DNA from: Blastococcus sp. TF02A-30
GTDB lineage: Bacteria; Actinomycetota; Actinomycetes; Mycobacteriales; Geodermatophilaceae
Length of the DNA: 64,000 bases
Direction of reading: 5' to 3'
Assembly: GCF_003319185.1 (NCBI RefSeq)
Contig: NZ_QOHJ01000002.1
Coordinates: 494,507-558,506, forward strand
Position 1 is the stretch's first letter, and each line of letters begins with the position of its first letter. Both the position numbers and the translations under genes were made by a program. The notes under the pieces are model-generated. The model worked only from the letters and a program-made list of their open reading frames with translations, made no database searches and had not been told where the DNA came from. Of this stretch, positions 10,359 to 21,312 are shown in pieces.

Positions 10359-12184
10359 CAGCGGAGGTCGGCCAGGCGCCGGCCGAAACCGCCCACCGGG
10401 TCCCGCTCGCGCACCGCGCCCCACCACAGCAGCAGCCCACCGACGACCAGCGCGACGCCGATCGGCCAGGGCAGTGCCCGCGCCGCCAGGCCGAGCGCCA
10501 CGGCCAGCGCCGCGGAGGCGCCGACGAGCAGCGGGGCGCGGCGGCTCCGCCAGGCGCCCAGGACCATCGCCGGCCCGGCCAGCAGCAGGACGACGACGGC
10601 GCGGACGGCGTGCGGTTCCACGACGGCGATCGCGGTGGTCGGCACGAACAGCACGAGCAGCGCCGGCCCCCACGCCCGCCACGAGGGCCCCTCGACCAAC
10701 CGGCGTCCGGCGGCGACGACCAGCCCGGTCGCGAGGGGGACGGTCCACGCCTCGACCGCGGTCCAGCCCGCGTGCGCGACCCCGATCCAGGCGGCCAGCA
10801 CCAGCTGCGCGGCCCCGATCCGCCACGCGACCGTGGCGACGGCGGCCTGCTCGTCGGCCTCGTCGTCGGCCGGGGCGGTCGCCGGCGAGGTGCGCCACGC
10901 CCACGACAGCGTGGCCGCGCTCTGCGCCGCGAGCAGCACCGCCAGCAGCGGCCGCTGGTCGTCAACGACCAGCAGCGCGACGGTCGCCAGGCTGCACAGC
11001 GCGGCGGTCAGGGTCGTCCCGCGGCGGACGTCGGCGGGGAAGGCGGCACCCACGGCGAGCGCGGCCGCGTAGACGGCGGTGAGCAGCGCGGCGGCGACCG
11101 ACGGCGGCCACCACTGCGCGGGCACCGCGCTCAGCACCCCCGCTGCCACGTAGACCACGGTCACCGGGACCAGCAGCGGCCGGTCGTCGGTCGACCGCCA
11201 GGCGGCGATCGCGGCCGGCAGGGCGATGAGCAGCAGCAGCGCGCTGAGCTCGTCCCACTCCTGCCCGGCCAGCAGCCGGCCCAGCGCCAGCAGCCCGACC
11301 GTGTAGCCGAGGGAGCGGGCGACCGGCAGCCAGGTGTCGCGGCGGTCCCCGTGCAGCGAGGCGTCGGCCCACGAGGCGACGACCACGCCCAGGAACCCGG
11401 CGACCGCGACCGCGGCGACGCCGGTCCCGTCCGCCGCCCCGGTCAGCCCGGCCCCGGCGACGACCCCCGCGAGCAGCGGCAGGCCCAGGCGGGGGCCGAG
11501 CAGCGGGTGCAGGTCGTCACGGCGACGGGTGAGCAGCAGGCCCCCGGCCGCGCCGGTCATCAGCGCCGCGGCGATCCACCGCTCCGCCGTCGTCCCCTGC
11601 CACGCCTCCGCCGAGCCGAGCGCCACCCCGGCGACCCACCACGGCACCGTGGTGACCAGGGCGGCCCGGGCCACCGGGCGGCGCGCGGAGAGGGCGAGCC
11701 CGAGACCGGCGAGCGCCACCCCGAGGAGGACCTCGGTCCGCAGCTGCGCCGGCAGCACGTCCAGCGCGCGCAGCACCGCGAGCTGCCCGGCGAACCAGGC
11801 GGCCAGCGGCCAGGTCAGCACCGAGCGGCAGACCACCGCCAGGACGGCGAAGGCGACGACCAGGGCGGCCGCCGGCCACGACGGGCTCGCGAGCAGCCCC
11901 TCGCCGGTGTCGCTGCCCACCACGGCCAGGCCGACGGCGCAGGCCGCGAGGGTCTCCTCCGCCGTCCGCAGCCCGCCGCGGGCGGCGCGCACGGAGAAGC
12001 CGGCCGCCACCACCGCGGCGACGAGCACCAGCACGCGGATCGGCGCCCCGCCGATGGCCGCCGCGGCCGCCGCGGCGGCGCTGACCACCAGCACCACGCC
12101 GACCGCCTGCAGGACCTGCGGCGGGCGGGCGCGCTCCGGGAGCGGTGGCTCTCCCGCCTCCGTCTCGCGCACACCCGAGGTCAC
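10358..12184 (-). CDS. Large polytopic membrane protein, SCO7613-like
   Basis: 608 residues made almost entirely of hydrophobic helices (about 16-18), many of Ala/Val/Leu type, with short charged loops such as RSTDDRPLL and a longer acidic loop PADDEADEQ near residue 430. There is no catalytic motif that I can recognise; it resembles the poorly characterised actinobacterial SCO7613-type membrane proteins. It starts with GTG, with CAGGCT 6 nt before it on the minus strand, and is divergent from the ABC-F gene, sharing about 100 nt of promoter region. Confidence 0.7.
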   Translation of the reverse strand: MTSGVRETEAGEPPLPERARPPQVLQAVGVVLVVSAAAAAAAAIGGAPIRVLVLVAAVVAAGFSVRAARGGLRTAEETLAACAVGLAVVGSDTGEGLLASPSWPAAALVVAFAVLAVVCRSVLTWPLAAWFAGQLAVLRALDVLPAQLRTEVLLGVALAGLGLALSARRPVARAALVTTVPWWVAGVALGSAEAWQGTTAERWIAAALMTGAAGGLLLTRRRDDLHPLLGPRLGLPLLAGVVAGAGLTGAADGTGVAAVAVAGFLGVVVASWADASLHGDRRDTWLPVARSLGYTVGLLALGRLLAGQEWDELSALLLLIALPAAIAAWRSTDDRPLLVPVTVVYVAAGVLSAVPAQWWPPSVAAALLTAVYAAALAVGAAFPADVRRGTTLTAALCSLATVALLVVDDQRPLLAVLLAAQSAATLSWAWRTSPATAPADDEADEQAAVATVAWRIGAAQLVLAAWIGVAHAGWTAVEAWTVPLATGLVVAAGRRLVEGPSWRAWGPALLVLFVPTTAIAVVEPHAVRAVVVLLLAGPAMVLGAWRSRRAPLLVGASAALAVALGLAARALPWPIGVALVVGGLLLWWGAVRERDPVGGFGRRLADLR

Positions 12185-12190
12185 CGGGCC

Positions 12191-12196
12191 AGCCTG
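12191..12196 (-). promoter_or_regulatory. Candidate -10 of the membrane protein gene
   Basis: CAGGCT on the minus strand, 6 nt before the GTG at 12184. It fits the leaderless pattern seen elsewhere in the window but is a weak hexamer. Confidence 0.25.
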
Positions 12197-12277
12197 CCCG
12201 TCCCGGGGAGCTCCGAACCACCGCAGGTGCCGCCGATGTCACCCCGAAACCGTTCGTGGTATCGCTCCGCGAGCGCC

Positions 12278-12283
12278 TACCCT
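12278..12283 (+). promoter_or_regulatory. Candidate -10 of the ABC-F gene (leaderless)
   Basis: TACCCT followed by 7 nt and the GTG at 12291. This fits a transcript that begins at the start codon. Confidence 0.45.
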
Positions 12284-12290
12284 GGGACCA

Positions 12291-13892
<1,602 letters not shown>

Positions 13893-14162
13893 GGTCGCGG
13901 CGGCTGTACCCGCTGCGCCGGACGTGTGGCCGCGTCGTGGCGCGGCCCGTCGTCCGCCGGGGCGGCTGAGCCCGCCAGGGGCGCGGTCGGACCGGCCCGA
14001 CGTTCTCGCCTCGCCGTCCCCGGGGACCTGGGTGATCATGGGTTGCCAGGTGGCCGTGGTCAGCGGGACGGCGGCACCGACACAGGACGGACGGCCATCG
14101 CCGGGTCGGCTGCGGTCGGCTCGGGCGGTGTGCTGGGCCGGCGGCTGACACGGAGGGGAGTC

Positions 14163-14390
14163 ATGGCCGACTCGAGCACTGCGGACCTGGGCAAGGGCAA
14201 GCGGATCACCGGAGGTGACCGGTCGACGCTGGCCGACGAGCTGCGCAAGCGCTACGACGGCGGGGAGAGCATCCGCTCGCTGGCCGAGTCCACGAAGCGT
14301 TCCTACGGCTTCGTCCACCGGCTGCTGTCGGAGTCCGGGGCCACCCTGCGCAGCCGTGGTGGGGCCAACCGGAATAGTAAGAAGGCGTGA
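14163..14390 (+). CDS. Small conserved HTH protein
   Basis: 75 residues: a basic N-terminus with GKGKRITGGDR, then a helix-turn-helix at about 20-60 (DELRKRYDGGESIRSLAESTKRSYGFVHRLLSE, abbreviated) and the tail GATLRSRGGANR. Proteins of this type are conserved and short across actinobacteria; one lies after the ABC-F gene in M. tuberculosis (Rv1473A) as I recall. ATG is preceded by GGAGGGG. The stop overlaps the next gene by 4 nt. DNA binding is likely; the target is unknown. Confidence 0.85.
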   Translation: MADSSTADLGKGKRITGGDRSTLADELRKRYDGGESIRSLAESTKRSYGFVHRLLSESGATLRSRGGANRNSKKA

Positions 14391-15166
14391 CCTCCGAGAA
14401 CTCCTACGACGGCTGGGTCCGCACGCGCCAGGACGGCGCCGTCCTCACCGTCACCCTCGACCGCCCCGACCAGCTCAACGCCCAGACGCCGGCCACCTGG
14501 TCGTCGCTGGCCGCGATCGGCGACGCGCTGACCGACGAGGTCCGCGTCGTCGTCGTGCGCGGGGAGGGCAGGTCGTTCTCCGCCGGGCTGGACCGCAGCA
14601 TGTTCAGCGCCGAGCCGGGCACGCCCGGAGGGCTGGGCGACCTCGGGCGCCGGCCCACCGAGGAGGCGCAGGAGCAGATCCGCGAGTACCAGCGCGGGTT
14701 CCGCTGGCTGCGGCAGCCGGGCATCGTCTCGGTGGCCGCCGTCCAGGGGCACGCCATCGGCGCCGGCTGCCAGCTGGCCCTGGCCTGCGACCTGCGGGTG
14801 CTCACGGACGACGCCTCGCTGCGGCTGCCCGAGCCGACCCTGGGCCTGGTGCCCGACCTCACCGGCACCAGCAACCTGGTCGAGCTGGTCGGCTACTCGC
14901 GGGCGATGGAGATCTGCCTGACCGGCCGTGCCGTCCGCGCCGCCGAGGCCCAGCAGATGGGGCTGGCGAACGTCGTCGTCCCCGCGGCCGAGCTCGACGG
15001 CACGGTGGCCGACCTGGTCGCGGCGCTGACCGCGCCGCCGGTGGGCGCCAGCCGGGCGACCGCCGCGCTGGTGCGCTCGGCCGTGCGCAACGACCCCGAC
15101 GCGCAGGACGCCGCCGAGCGGGCCGCCCAGGTGCGGCGGCTGCAGGAACTCGTCGGAGGGCGCTGA
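14387..15166 (+). CDS. Enoyl-CoA hydratase/isomerase family protein
   Basis: A 259-residue crotonase-fold protein. The CoA-binding and oxyanion-hole segments are RSFSAGLD and GHAIGAGCQLALACD. In classical crotonase two Glu act in catalysis; here the first is replaced by Gln (GAGCQLA), while the second is kept (LPEPTLGLVPD). Retention of only the second is typical of isomerase-like members, so hydratase activity is doubtful. It starts with GTG overlapping the HTH gene and corresponds in position to echA12 of M. tuberculosis. Confidence 0.85.
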   Translation: MTSENSYDGWVRTRQDGAVLTVTLDRPDQLNAQTPATWSSLAAIGDALTDEVRVVVVRGEGRSFSAGLDRSMFSAEPGTPGGLGDLGRRPTEEAQEQIREYQRGFRWLRQPGIVSVAAVQGHAIGAGCQLALACDLRVLTDDASLRLPEPTLGLVPDLTGTSNLVELVGYSRAMEICLTGRAVRAAEAQQMGLANVVVPAAELDGTVADLVAALTAPPVGASRATAALVRSAVRNDPDAQDAAERAAQVRRLQELVGGR

Positions 15167-15178
15167 CAGACTGCGTCC

Positions 15179-15237
15179 GCGCCGGCCGGCCTCCGGAACA
15201 ACCCCGCGAGGGGCGAGGTTGCCGGGAGGGCCGGCGC
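15179..15237 (+). terminator. Long imperfect hairpin between crotonase and ABC exporter genes
   Basis: GCGCCGGCC and GGCCGGCGC form a perfect 9-bp outer stem, extended inside by CCTCC/GGAGG-type pairing around a GC-rich loop. It lies just 3' of the crotonase stop and can act as a terminator or as a leader structure of the exporter gene. Confidence 0.5.
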
Positions 15238-15265
15238 TGCTGCCGACGAGACGGAGGGAGGGCTG

Positions 15266-17164
15266 GTGGACATGAGCGGGCCCATGACCTCCATGGCGGC
15301 GATGCGGTCGTTCCGGCGGGACCCGTCGGTCACCTCGCGCGAGCTGCCGAAGGGCACCGTCCGCCGGATCCTGGGCATCGCGCGCCCGTACCGGCGCGAG
15401 CTCACCTGGTTCCTGCTGCTGGTCGTCGCCTCGTCGCTGATCGGCGTGATCACCCCGCTGCTGGCCGGCGACATCGTCAACCGGATCGCCGGGCTGGAGG
15501 GCACCGCCGGCGACATCGTCCGGATCGCGCTGGTCATCGCCGGGCTGGCGGTGGTCGACGCGGCGATCTCGCTCGGCACCCGCTGGTACTCCGCGCGGAT
15601 CGGCGAGGGCGTCATCTACGACCTGCGCAGCCGCGTGTTCGAGCACGTCCAGCGGATGCCGGTCGCCTTCTTCACCCGCACGCAGACCGGCGCGCTGGTG
15701 AGCCGGCTGAACAACGACGTCATCGGTGCCCAGCAGGCCTTCACCTCGACGCTGTCCGGCGTCGTCTCCAACGTGATCGGCCTGGCGCTCACCGCCGGCG
15801 TGATGCTCACGCTGTCCTGGCAGATCACCCTGCTCTCGCTGGTGCTGGTGCCGCTGTTCGTGCTGCCGGCCCGCCGGATCGGCCGGCGGCTGCAGGAGAT
15901 CACCCGGGAGTCCTACTCCCTCAACGCGTCGATGAACGCGACGATGACCGAGCGGTTCAACGTCGCCGGCGCGCTGCTGGTCAAGCTCTTCGGCCGTCCC
16001 TCGGCCGAGGCCGACGCCTTCCGCGGCCGGGCCGCGCGGGTGCGCGACATCGGCGTCCTGTCGGCCATGTACGGCCGCTTCTTCTTCACCGCGCTCACCC
16101 TGGTGGCGGCGCTGGCCACCGCCCTCGTCTACGGCCTGGGCGGGTACTTCGCGTTCACCGGCACGCTGAGCCCCGGCGACGTCGTCGCGCTGGCCCTGCT
16201 GCTGTCGCGGCTGTACGGCCCGCTGACCGCGCTGGCCAACGTCCGGGTCGACGTCATGAGCGCGATGGTCAGCTTCGACCGGGTCTTCGAGGTGCTCGAC
16301 CTGCCGCCGATGATCCGCGAGGCCGACGACGCCGTGCCGGTCCCGGCCGACGACCGGTCGATCGAGTTCGAGTCGGTCTCCTTCAGCTACCCGGCAGCGG
16401 CCGATGTCTCGCTGCCGTCGCTGGAAGAGGTGTCGCTGCCCGAGCACGGCGGTCCGACCGCCGTGCTGCACGACGTCTCCTTCCGCGTGGAGCCAGGCCA
16501 CCTCGTGGCGCTGGTCGGCCACTCCGGCGCCGGCAAGTCGACGATCGCCAACCTGGTGCCGCGGCTGTACGACGCCACCGGAGGCACCGTGCGGGTGGGG
16601 GGCGTGGACGTCCGGAAGGCGACGCTGGCCTCGCTGCGGGACGCGATCGGCGTGGTCAGCCAGGACGCGCACCTGTTCCACGACACGATCCGGGCCAACC
16701 TGCTCTACGCCCGGCCCGACGCCACCGAGGAGCAGCTGTGGGCGGCGCTGACCGGCGCCCGCATCGCCACGCTGGTCGGTTCGCTGCCCGAGGGCCTGGA
16801 CACCGTGGTCGGCGACCGCGGCTACCGGCTCTCCGGCGGTGAGAAGCAGCGGCTGGCCATCGCCCGCGTGCTGCTCAAGGGCCCGGGCATCGTCATCCTG
16901 GACGAGGCGACCGCCCACCTCGACAGCGAGTCGGAGGCTGCGGTCCAGCACGCGCTGGACACCGCGCTCAGCGGCCGCACCTCGCTGGTGATCGCCCACC
17001 GGCTGTCGACGATCCGCAGCGCCGACCAGATCCTGGTCATCGACGACGGTCGCATCGTGGAGTCGGGCACTCACGAGGAGTTGCTGGCGCTCGGGCAACG
17101 TTACGCACACCTCTACCGGACCCAGTTCGCCGACGGCGAGCGTCGAACGGTCGACGTCGCCTGA
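15266..17164 (+). CDS. ABC exporter, fused membrane and ATPase domains
   Basis: 632 residues: six transmembrane helices at about residues 40-330, then a nucleotide-binding domain at about 370-620 with Walker A GHSGAGKST, signature LSGGEKQRLAI, Walker B IVILDEATAHLD and the switch His in IAHRLSTI. This is the half-transporter (MsbA-like) layout, working as a homodimer; the substrate (drug, lipid or peptide) is unknown. An insert of about 30 residues (SLPSLEEVSLPEHGGPTA) interrupts the start of the ATPase domain. GTG start after GGAGGGAGGG. Confidence 0.9.
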   Translation: MDMSGPMTSMAAMRSFRRDPSVTSRELPKGTVRRILGIARPYRRELTWFLLLVVASSLIGVITPLLAGDIVNRIAGLEGTAGDIVRIALVIAGLAVVDAAISLGTRWYSARIGEGVIYDLRSRVFEHVQRMPVAFFTRTQTGALVSRLNNDVIGAQQAFTSTLSGVVSNVIGLALTAGVMLTLSWQITLLSLVLVPLFVLPARRIGRRLQEITRESYSLNASMNATMTERFNVAGALLVKLFGRPSAEADAFRGRAARVRDIGVLSAMYGRFFFTALTLVAALATALVYGLGGYFAFTGTLSPGDVVALALLLSRLYGPLTALANVRVDVMSAMVSFDRVFEVLDLPPMIREADDAVPVPADDRSIEFESVSFSYPAAADVSLPSLEEVSLPEHGGPTAVLHDVSFRVEPGHLVALVGHSGAGKSTIANLVPRLYDATGGTVRVGGVDVRKATLASLRDAIGVVSQDAHLFHDTIRANLLYARPDATEEQLWAALTGARIATLVGSLPEGLDTVVGDRGYRLSGGEKQRLAIARVLLKGPGIVILDEATAHLDSESEAAVQHALDTALSGRTSLVIAHRLSTIRSADQILVIDDGRIVESGTHEELLALGQRYAHLYRTQFADGERRTVDVA

Positions 17165-17168
17165 CCAC

Positions 17169-17174
17169 TAGCGT
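17169..17174 (+). promoter_or_regulatory. Candidate -10 of the SnoaL-like gene (leaderless)
   Basis: TAGCGT followed by 7 nt and the GTG at 17182, immediately after the ABC exporter stop. This suggests an independent leaderless promoter rather than read-through only. Confidence 0.45.
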
Positions 17175-17181
17175 CACTCCC

Positions 17182-17646
17182 GTGACATCCGCGCACCCGC
17201 ACGACGCCCAGATCCGTTCCCTGTACGCCGCCTACCTCGACGGCTGGAACCGGCGCAGCGGGGCAGCGGTCGCGGCCTGCTTCGCCGACGACGGCGACAT
17301 CGTCGGCTACGACGGCACGCACCACCACGGCCGCCTCGCCATCGCGGCGGACTTCCGGCAGATCTTCGCCGGGCACCAGACCGCCTCCTACGTCGCGGTG
17401 GTCCGGTCGGTCCGCTCCATCGGCGACGGCGTCGCGGTGCTCATCGCGCACGCCGGCATGATCCCGCCGGGCGCCGGTGCCATCGAGGAGCGGTTCCACA
17501 CCGTGCACACGATGGTGGCCGTCGACGAGGGTGCCGGCCGCTGGCGGATCCAGCTGCTGCAGGCGACGCCGGCGGCCTGGCACCAGCACCCCGAGGCCCG
17601 CGAGGCGCTGACCGAGGAGCTGCGCGACCTGCTGGCGGCCCAGTGA
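17182..17646 (+). CDS. SnoaL/DUF4440-like protein
   Basis: A 154-residue NTF2-like fold protein of the SgcJ/EcaC type. The N-terminal helix IRSLYAAYLDGWNRRSGAAVAACFADDGDIVGYDG is followed by the strand pattern up to RWRIQLLQATPAAWH. Such proteins are small-molecule isomerases, hydrolases or binding proteins; no specific substrate can be inferred. Its stop overlaps the rhodanese start by 4 nt. Confidence 0.75.
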   Translation: MTSAHPHDAQIRSLYAAYLDGWNRRSGAAVAACFADDGDIVGYDGTHHHGRLAIAADFRQIFAGHQTASYVAVVRSVRSIGDGVAVLIAHAGMIPPGAGAIEERFHTVHTMVAVDEGAGRWRIQLLQATPAAWHQHPEAREALTEELRDLLAAQ

Positions 17647-18485
17647 GCGGAGCGCCGGCCGTGCTGGTCTCCGCCGCGGAACTGCTGGCGGCGGGGGAGC
17701 GGCCGGTGCTGCTCGACGTCCGCTGGGCGCTGGGCGACCCGCGCGGCCGGGAGGAGTACCTGGCCGGCCACCTGCCCGACGCGGTCTTCGTCGACCTGGA
17801 GACCGAGCTGGCCGCCCCGCCGTCCCCCGACGCCGGTCGCCACCCCCTGCCGCCGCTCGACGAGCTGCAGGCCGCGGCCCGCCGCTGGGGCGTGCGCGCC
17901 GGCGTCCCGGTGGTCGTCTACGACGACAGCGGCGGGCTGGCCGCCGCCCGCGCGTGGTGGCTGCTGCGCTGGGGCGGGCACGGCGACGTCCGGCTGCTGG
18001 ACGGCGGGCTCGCCGCCTGGACCCGGGCCGGCGGCCGGCTGGAGACCGGCGACGTCGTCCCGGAGCCGGGCGACGTCGTGCTTCCCGGTGGCGGCCTGCC
18101 GGTGCTCGGCATCGACGAGGCCGCGGCGCTGCCCGGCGCGGGCGGTGCGCTGCTCGACGCCCGGGCGGAGGAGCGGTACCGCGGCGAGGTGGAGCCGGTG
18201 GATCCGCGGGCCGGGCACGTGCCGGGCGCGATCAGCGCCCCGACGACGGAGAACCTGGCCGGGGACGGGACGTTCCGGCCGGCCGCCGAGCTGACCGAGC
18301 GGTTCGGCGCGCTCGGGGTGCGGCCGGGGGCTCAGGTGGGCGTCTACTGCGGTTCGGGCGTCACCGCCGCGCACGAGATCGCCGCGCTCGCCGTCGCAGG
18401 CGTGCAGGCGGCGCTGTGGCCGGGCTCCTGGTCGCAGTGGTCGGCCGACCCCCACCGCCCGGCGGCCACCGGAGCGACTCGCTAG
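17643..18485 (+). CDS. Two-domain rhodanese sulfurtransferase
   Basis: 280 residues with two rhodanese modules. The N-terminal module begins at PVLLDVRWALGDPRGREEYLAGHLPDAVFVDL-type sequence and is inactive-like; the C-terminal module holds the active loop CGSGVTA with the persulfide-forming Cys. It resembles thiosulfate or mercaptopyruvate sulfurtransferases (SseA type). GTG start overlaps the SnoaL gene by 4 nt, and the gene converges with the DUF881 gene, their ends overlapping by 4 nt. Confidence 0.9.
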   Translation: MSGAPAVLVSAAELLAAGERPVLLDVRWALGDPRGREEYLAGHLPDAVFVDLETELAAPPSPDAGRHPLPPLDELQAAARRWGVRAGVPVVVYDDSGGLAAARAWWLLRWGGHGDVRLLDGGLAAWTRAGGRLETGDVVPEPGDVVLPGGGLPVLGIDEAAALPGAGGALLDARAEERYRGEVEPVDPRAGHVPGAISAPTTENLAGDGTFRPAAELTERFGALGVRPGAQVGVYCGSGVTAAHEIAALAVAGVQAALWPGSWSQWSADPHRPAATGATR

Positions 18486-19288
18486 CCGCCGTCGACGAGG
18501 GAGTCGACGACGACCTCGTCGCTCTGCGACACGCGTGCCTCGCCGCCCACCCGCGCGACGTCGGCGACCACGCCACCGGAGACGTTGAGCGCCACCTCCA
18601 GATCGGCCGGCGGCCCGACCGCGAGGATCTCGTACGGCGCCTTGAGCCGCTTCCCGTCGACGGAGAGCGCGCCGGGACTGCCGTCGACGTAGCTGGTGAC
18701 CACCACCCGCACGCCGTCGACCTCGATGGCCTCCGCGCCGGCGCCGCGCAGCTCCTGGATCGCGTCGAGGACGATGGCGGTGGTCACCGCGCCCTCCGGG
18801 TCGTCGATCACCACCCGGACCCCCGGCCCGCGGGCGGGCAGGCTGCCGTTCAGGATGCCGATGGCGTCGGCCCGGCGCTGCGCCTCGGTGAGCGCCCGCC
18901 CGGACTGCGACTGGTCGCCGGAGAGCTCCTCGACGGACTGCTGCCGCTCGCCGAGCTGGTCGCGCAGCTGCTCCTCGCGGGTGTTCAGCTCGTCGAGGAT
19001 GCGGACCAGGTCCTCCTCGGTGGCGCCGGTGCGCTCGACCGACTCGTCGGTGCTGCGCACCTGGACGGCGAGCCCGAAGCCGAGCGCCAGCGTCAGCGCG
19101 CCGGTGGCGACGGCGGACGTGGTGCGGTTCCAGCGCCGAGGCGGGCGGGTCGGTTCGGCAGCCGTGGGTGCGTCGTCGGCGGGCGCGTCGTGCCCGGCCA
19201 GCTCGTCGAGCTGCTCCTGCTGCGGGGCGACGTCGTCCTCGGGAACGCCCGTCCCCGGCGTCGCAGGGTCCTCCGGCCGCTCGCTCAT
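18482..19288 (-). CDS. DUF881 membrane-anchored protein
   Basis: 268 residues: an acidic cytoplasmic N-terminus of about 50 residues rich in Pro/Asp, one membrane helix (TTSAVATGALTLALGFGLAV), a coiled coil at about 85-135 (LVRILDELNTREEQLRDQL), and a C-terminal DUF881 domain with the GPGVRVVIDDPEGAV strand pattern. Such proteins occur near actinobacterial division genes, but no function is established for this one. ATG start, preceded by GGAGG. Confidence 0.85.
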   Translation of the reverse strand: MSERPEDPATPGTGVPEDDVAPQQEQLDELAGHDAPADDAPTAAEPTRPPRRWNRTTSAVATGALTLALGFGLAVQVRSTDESVERTGATEEDLVRILDELNTREEQLRDQLGERQQSVEELSGDQSQSGRALTEAQRRADAIGILNGSLPARGPGVRVVIDDPEGAVTTAIVLDAIQELRGAGAEAIEVDGVRVVVTSYVDGSPGALSVDGKRLKAPYEILAVGPPADLEVALNVSGGVVADVARVGGEARVSQSDEVVVDSLVDGG

Positions 19289-19342
19289 CGGCCTCCACAG
19301 TAGGTCACCCGGAGGTTCCCACCGGCGCGCTGCGCCGGTGCG

Positions 19343-19849
19343 TCAGCGGTACCCGGGGGCCCGGCCCGACCCCCGGACCGCCTCCGACCGCAGCAGGGGG
19401 AGCGTGCGCCAGGGCACCACGCACGAGAGCGCGACCACGCTGGTCGAGCGCACCACCGACGGCGACCGGTTGAGCTCCACGAGGATCTGCTGCAGCGCCT
19501 CGTGCGAGGAGGCGGCCACCCGGCAGATGACGTCGCCGCTGCCGGTGGTGGCGTGCGCCTCGAGGATGCCGGGGATGGCGGCCAGCTCGGCGTGCACCTC
19601 CTCGAGCGCGCCCTGGGCGATCTCCAGCGTCACGAAGGCCTGCACGCCGAACCCGGCGGCGGCGACGTCGATGTCGGGCCCGAAGCCGGTGACGACGCCG
19701 GCCTCCTCGAGGCGCTGCAGCCGGGCGGTCGCGGTCGCGCGGGCGACGCCGACGAGCCGGGCGATCTCCAGCATCCCGGCACGGGGGTGCGCGTGCAGGG
19801 CGTCCAGCAGGGCGACGTCCAGGGCGTCCAGGGCGCGCTTGTCGGCCAT
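19343..19849 (-). CDS. Lrp/AsnC-family regulator of the tyrosine catabolic genes
   Basis: 168 residues: N-terminal HTH at about 8-55 (LDALDVALLDALHAHPRAGMLEIARLVGVARATATARLQRLEE, abbreviated) and a C-terminal RAM effector domain with VTLEIAQGALEEV. ATG at 19849 preceded by GGAGAGGA. It is divergent from hpd with two TGTGC/GCACA dyads in the 166-nt gap, so it is likely the regulator of hpd-hmgA-fahA, probably responding to an aromatic amino acid or its product (inference). Confidence 0.88.
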   Translation of the reverse strand: MADKRALDALDVALLDALHAHPRAGMLEIARLVGVARATATARLQRLEEAGVVTGFGPDIDVAAAGFGVQAFVTLEIAQGALEEVHAELAAIPGILEAHATTGSGDVICRVAASSHEALQQILVELNRSPSVVRSTSVVALSCVVPWRTLPLLRSEAVRGSGRAPGYR

Positions 19850-19898
19850 CGGTCCTCTCCGGCTGATCGGGTGCGGGCTGTGCAGTGTGCCCAGTTGA

Positions 19899-21220
<1,322 letters not shown>

Positions 21221-21221
<1 letters not shown>

Positions 21222-21286
21222 AAGGACCACCCTTCCCCCCGCGCCTCGCTCCGCTCGGCGCGGGCCCCTGAAGGGTGGCCGTTCCA
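21221..21286 (+). repeat. 66-nt two-stem hairpin element, copy A
   Basis: Starts at the last base of the hpd stop. Outer stem CCACCCTTC/GAAGGGTGG (9 bp), inner stem CCCGCGCC/GGCGCGGG, flanked by conserved GAAGGACC and GGCCGTTCCA. Same length and layout as the element at 39329-39394, with changed but still paired outer stem bases. Probably an attenuator or terminator between hpd and hmgA. Confidence 0.75.
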
Positions 21287-21312
21287 TCCGGTCACGTCCG
21301 AGAGGTCTCTCG

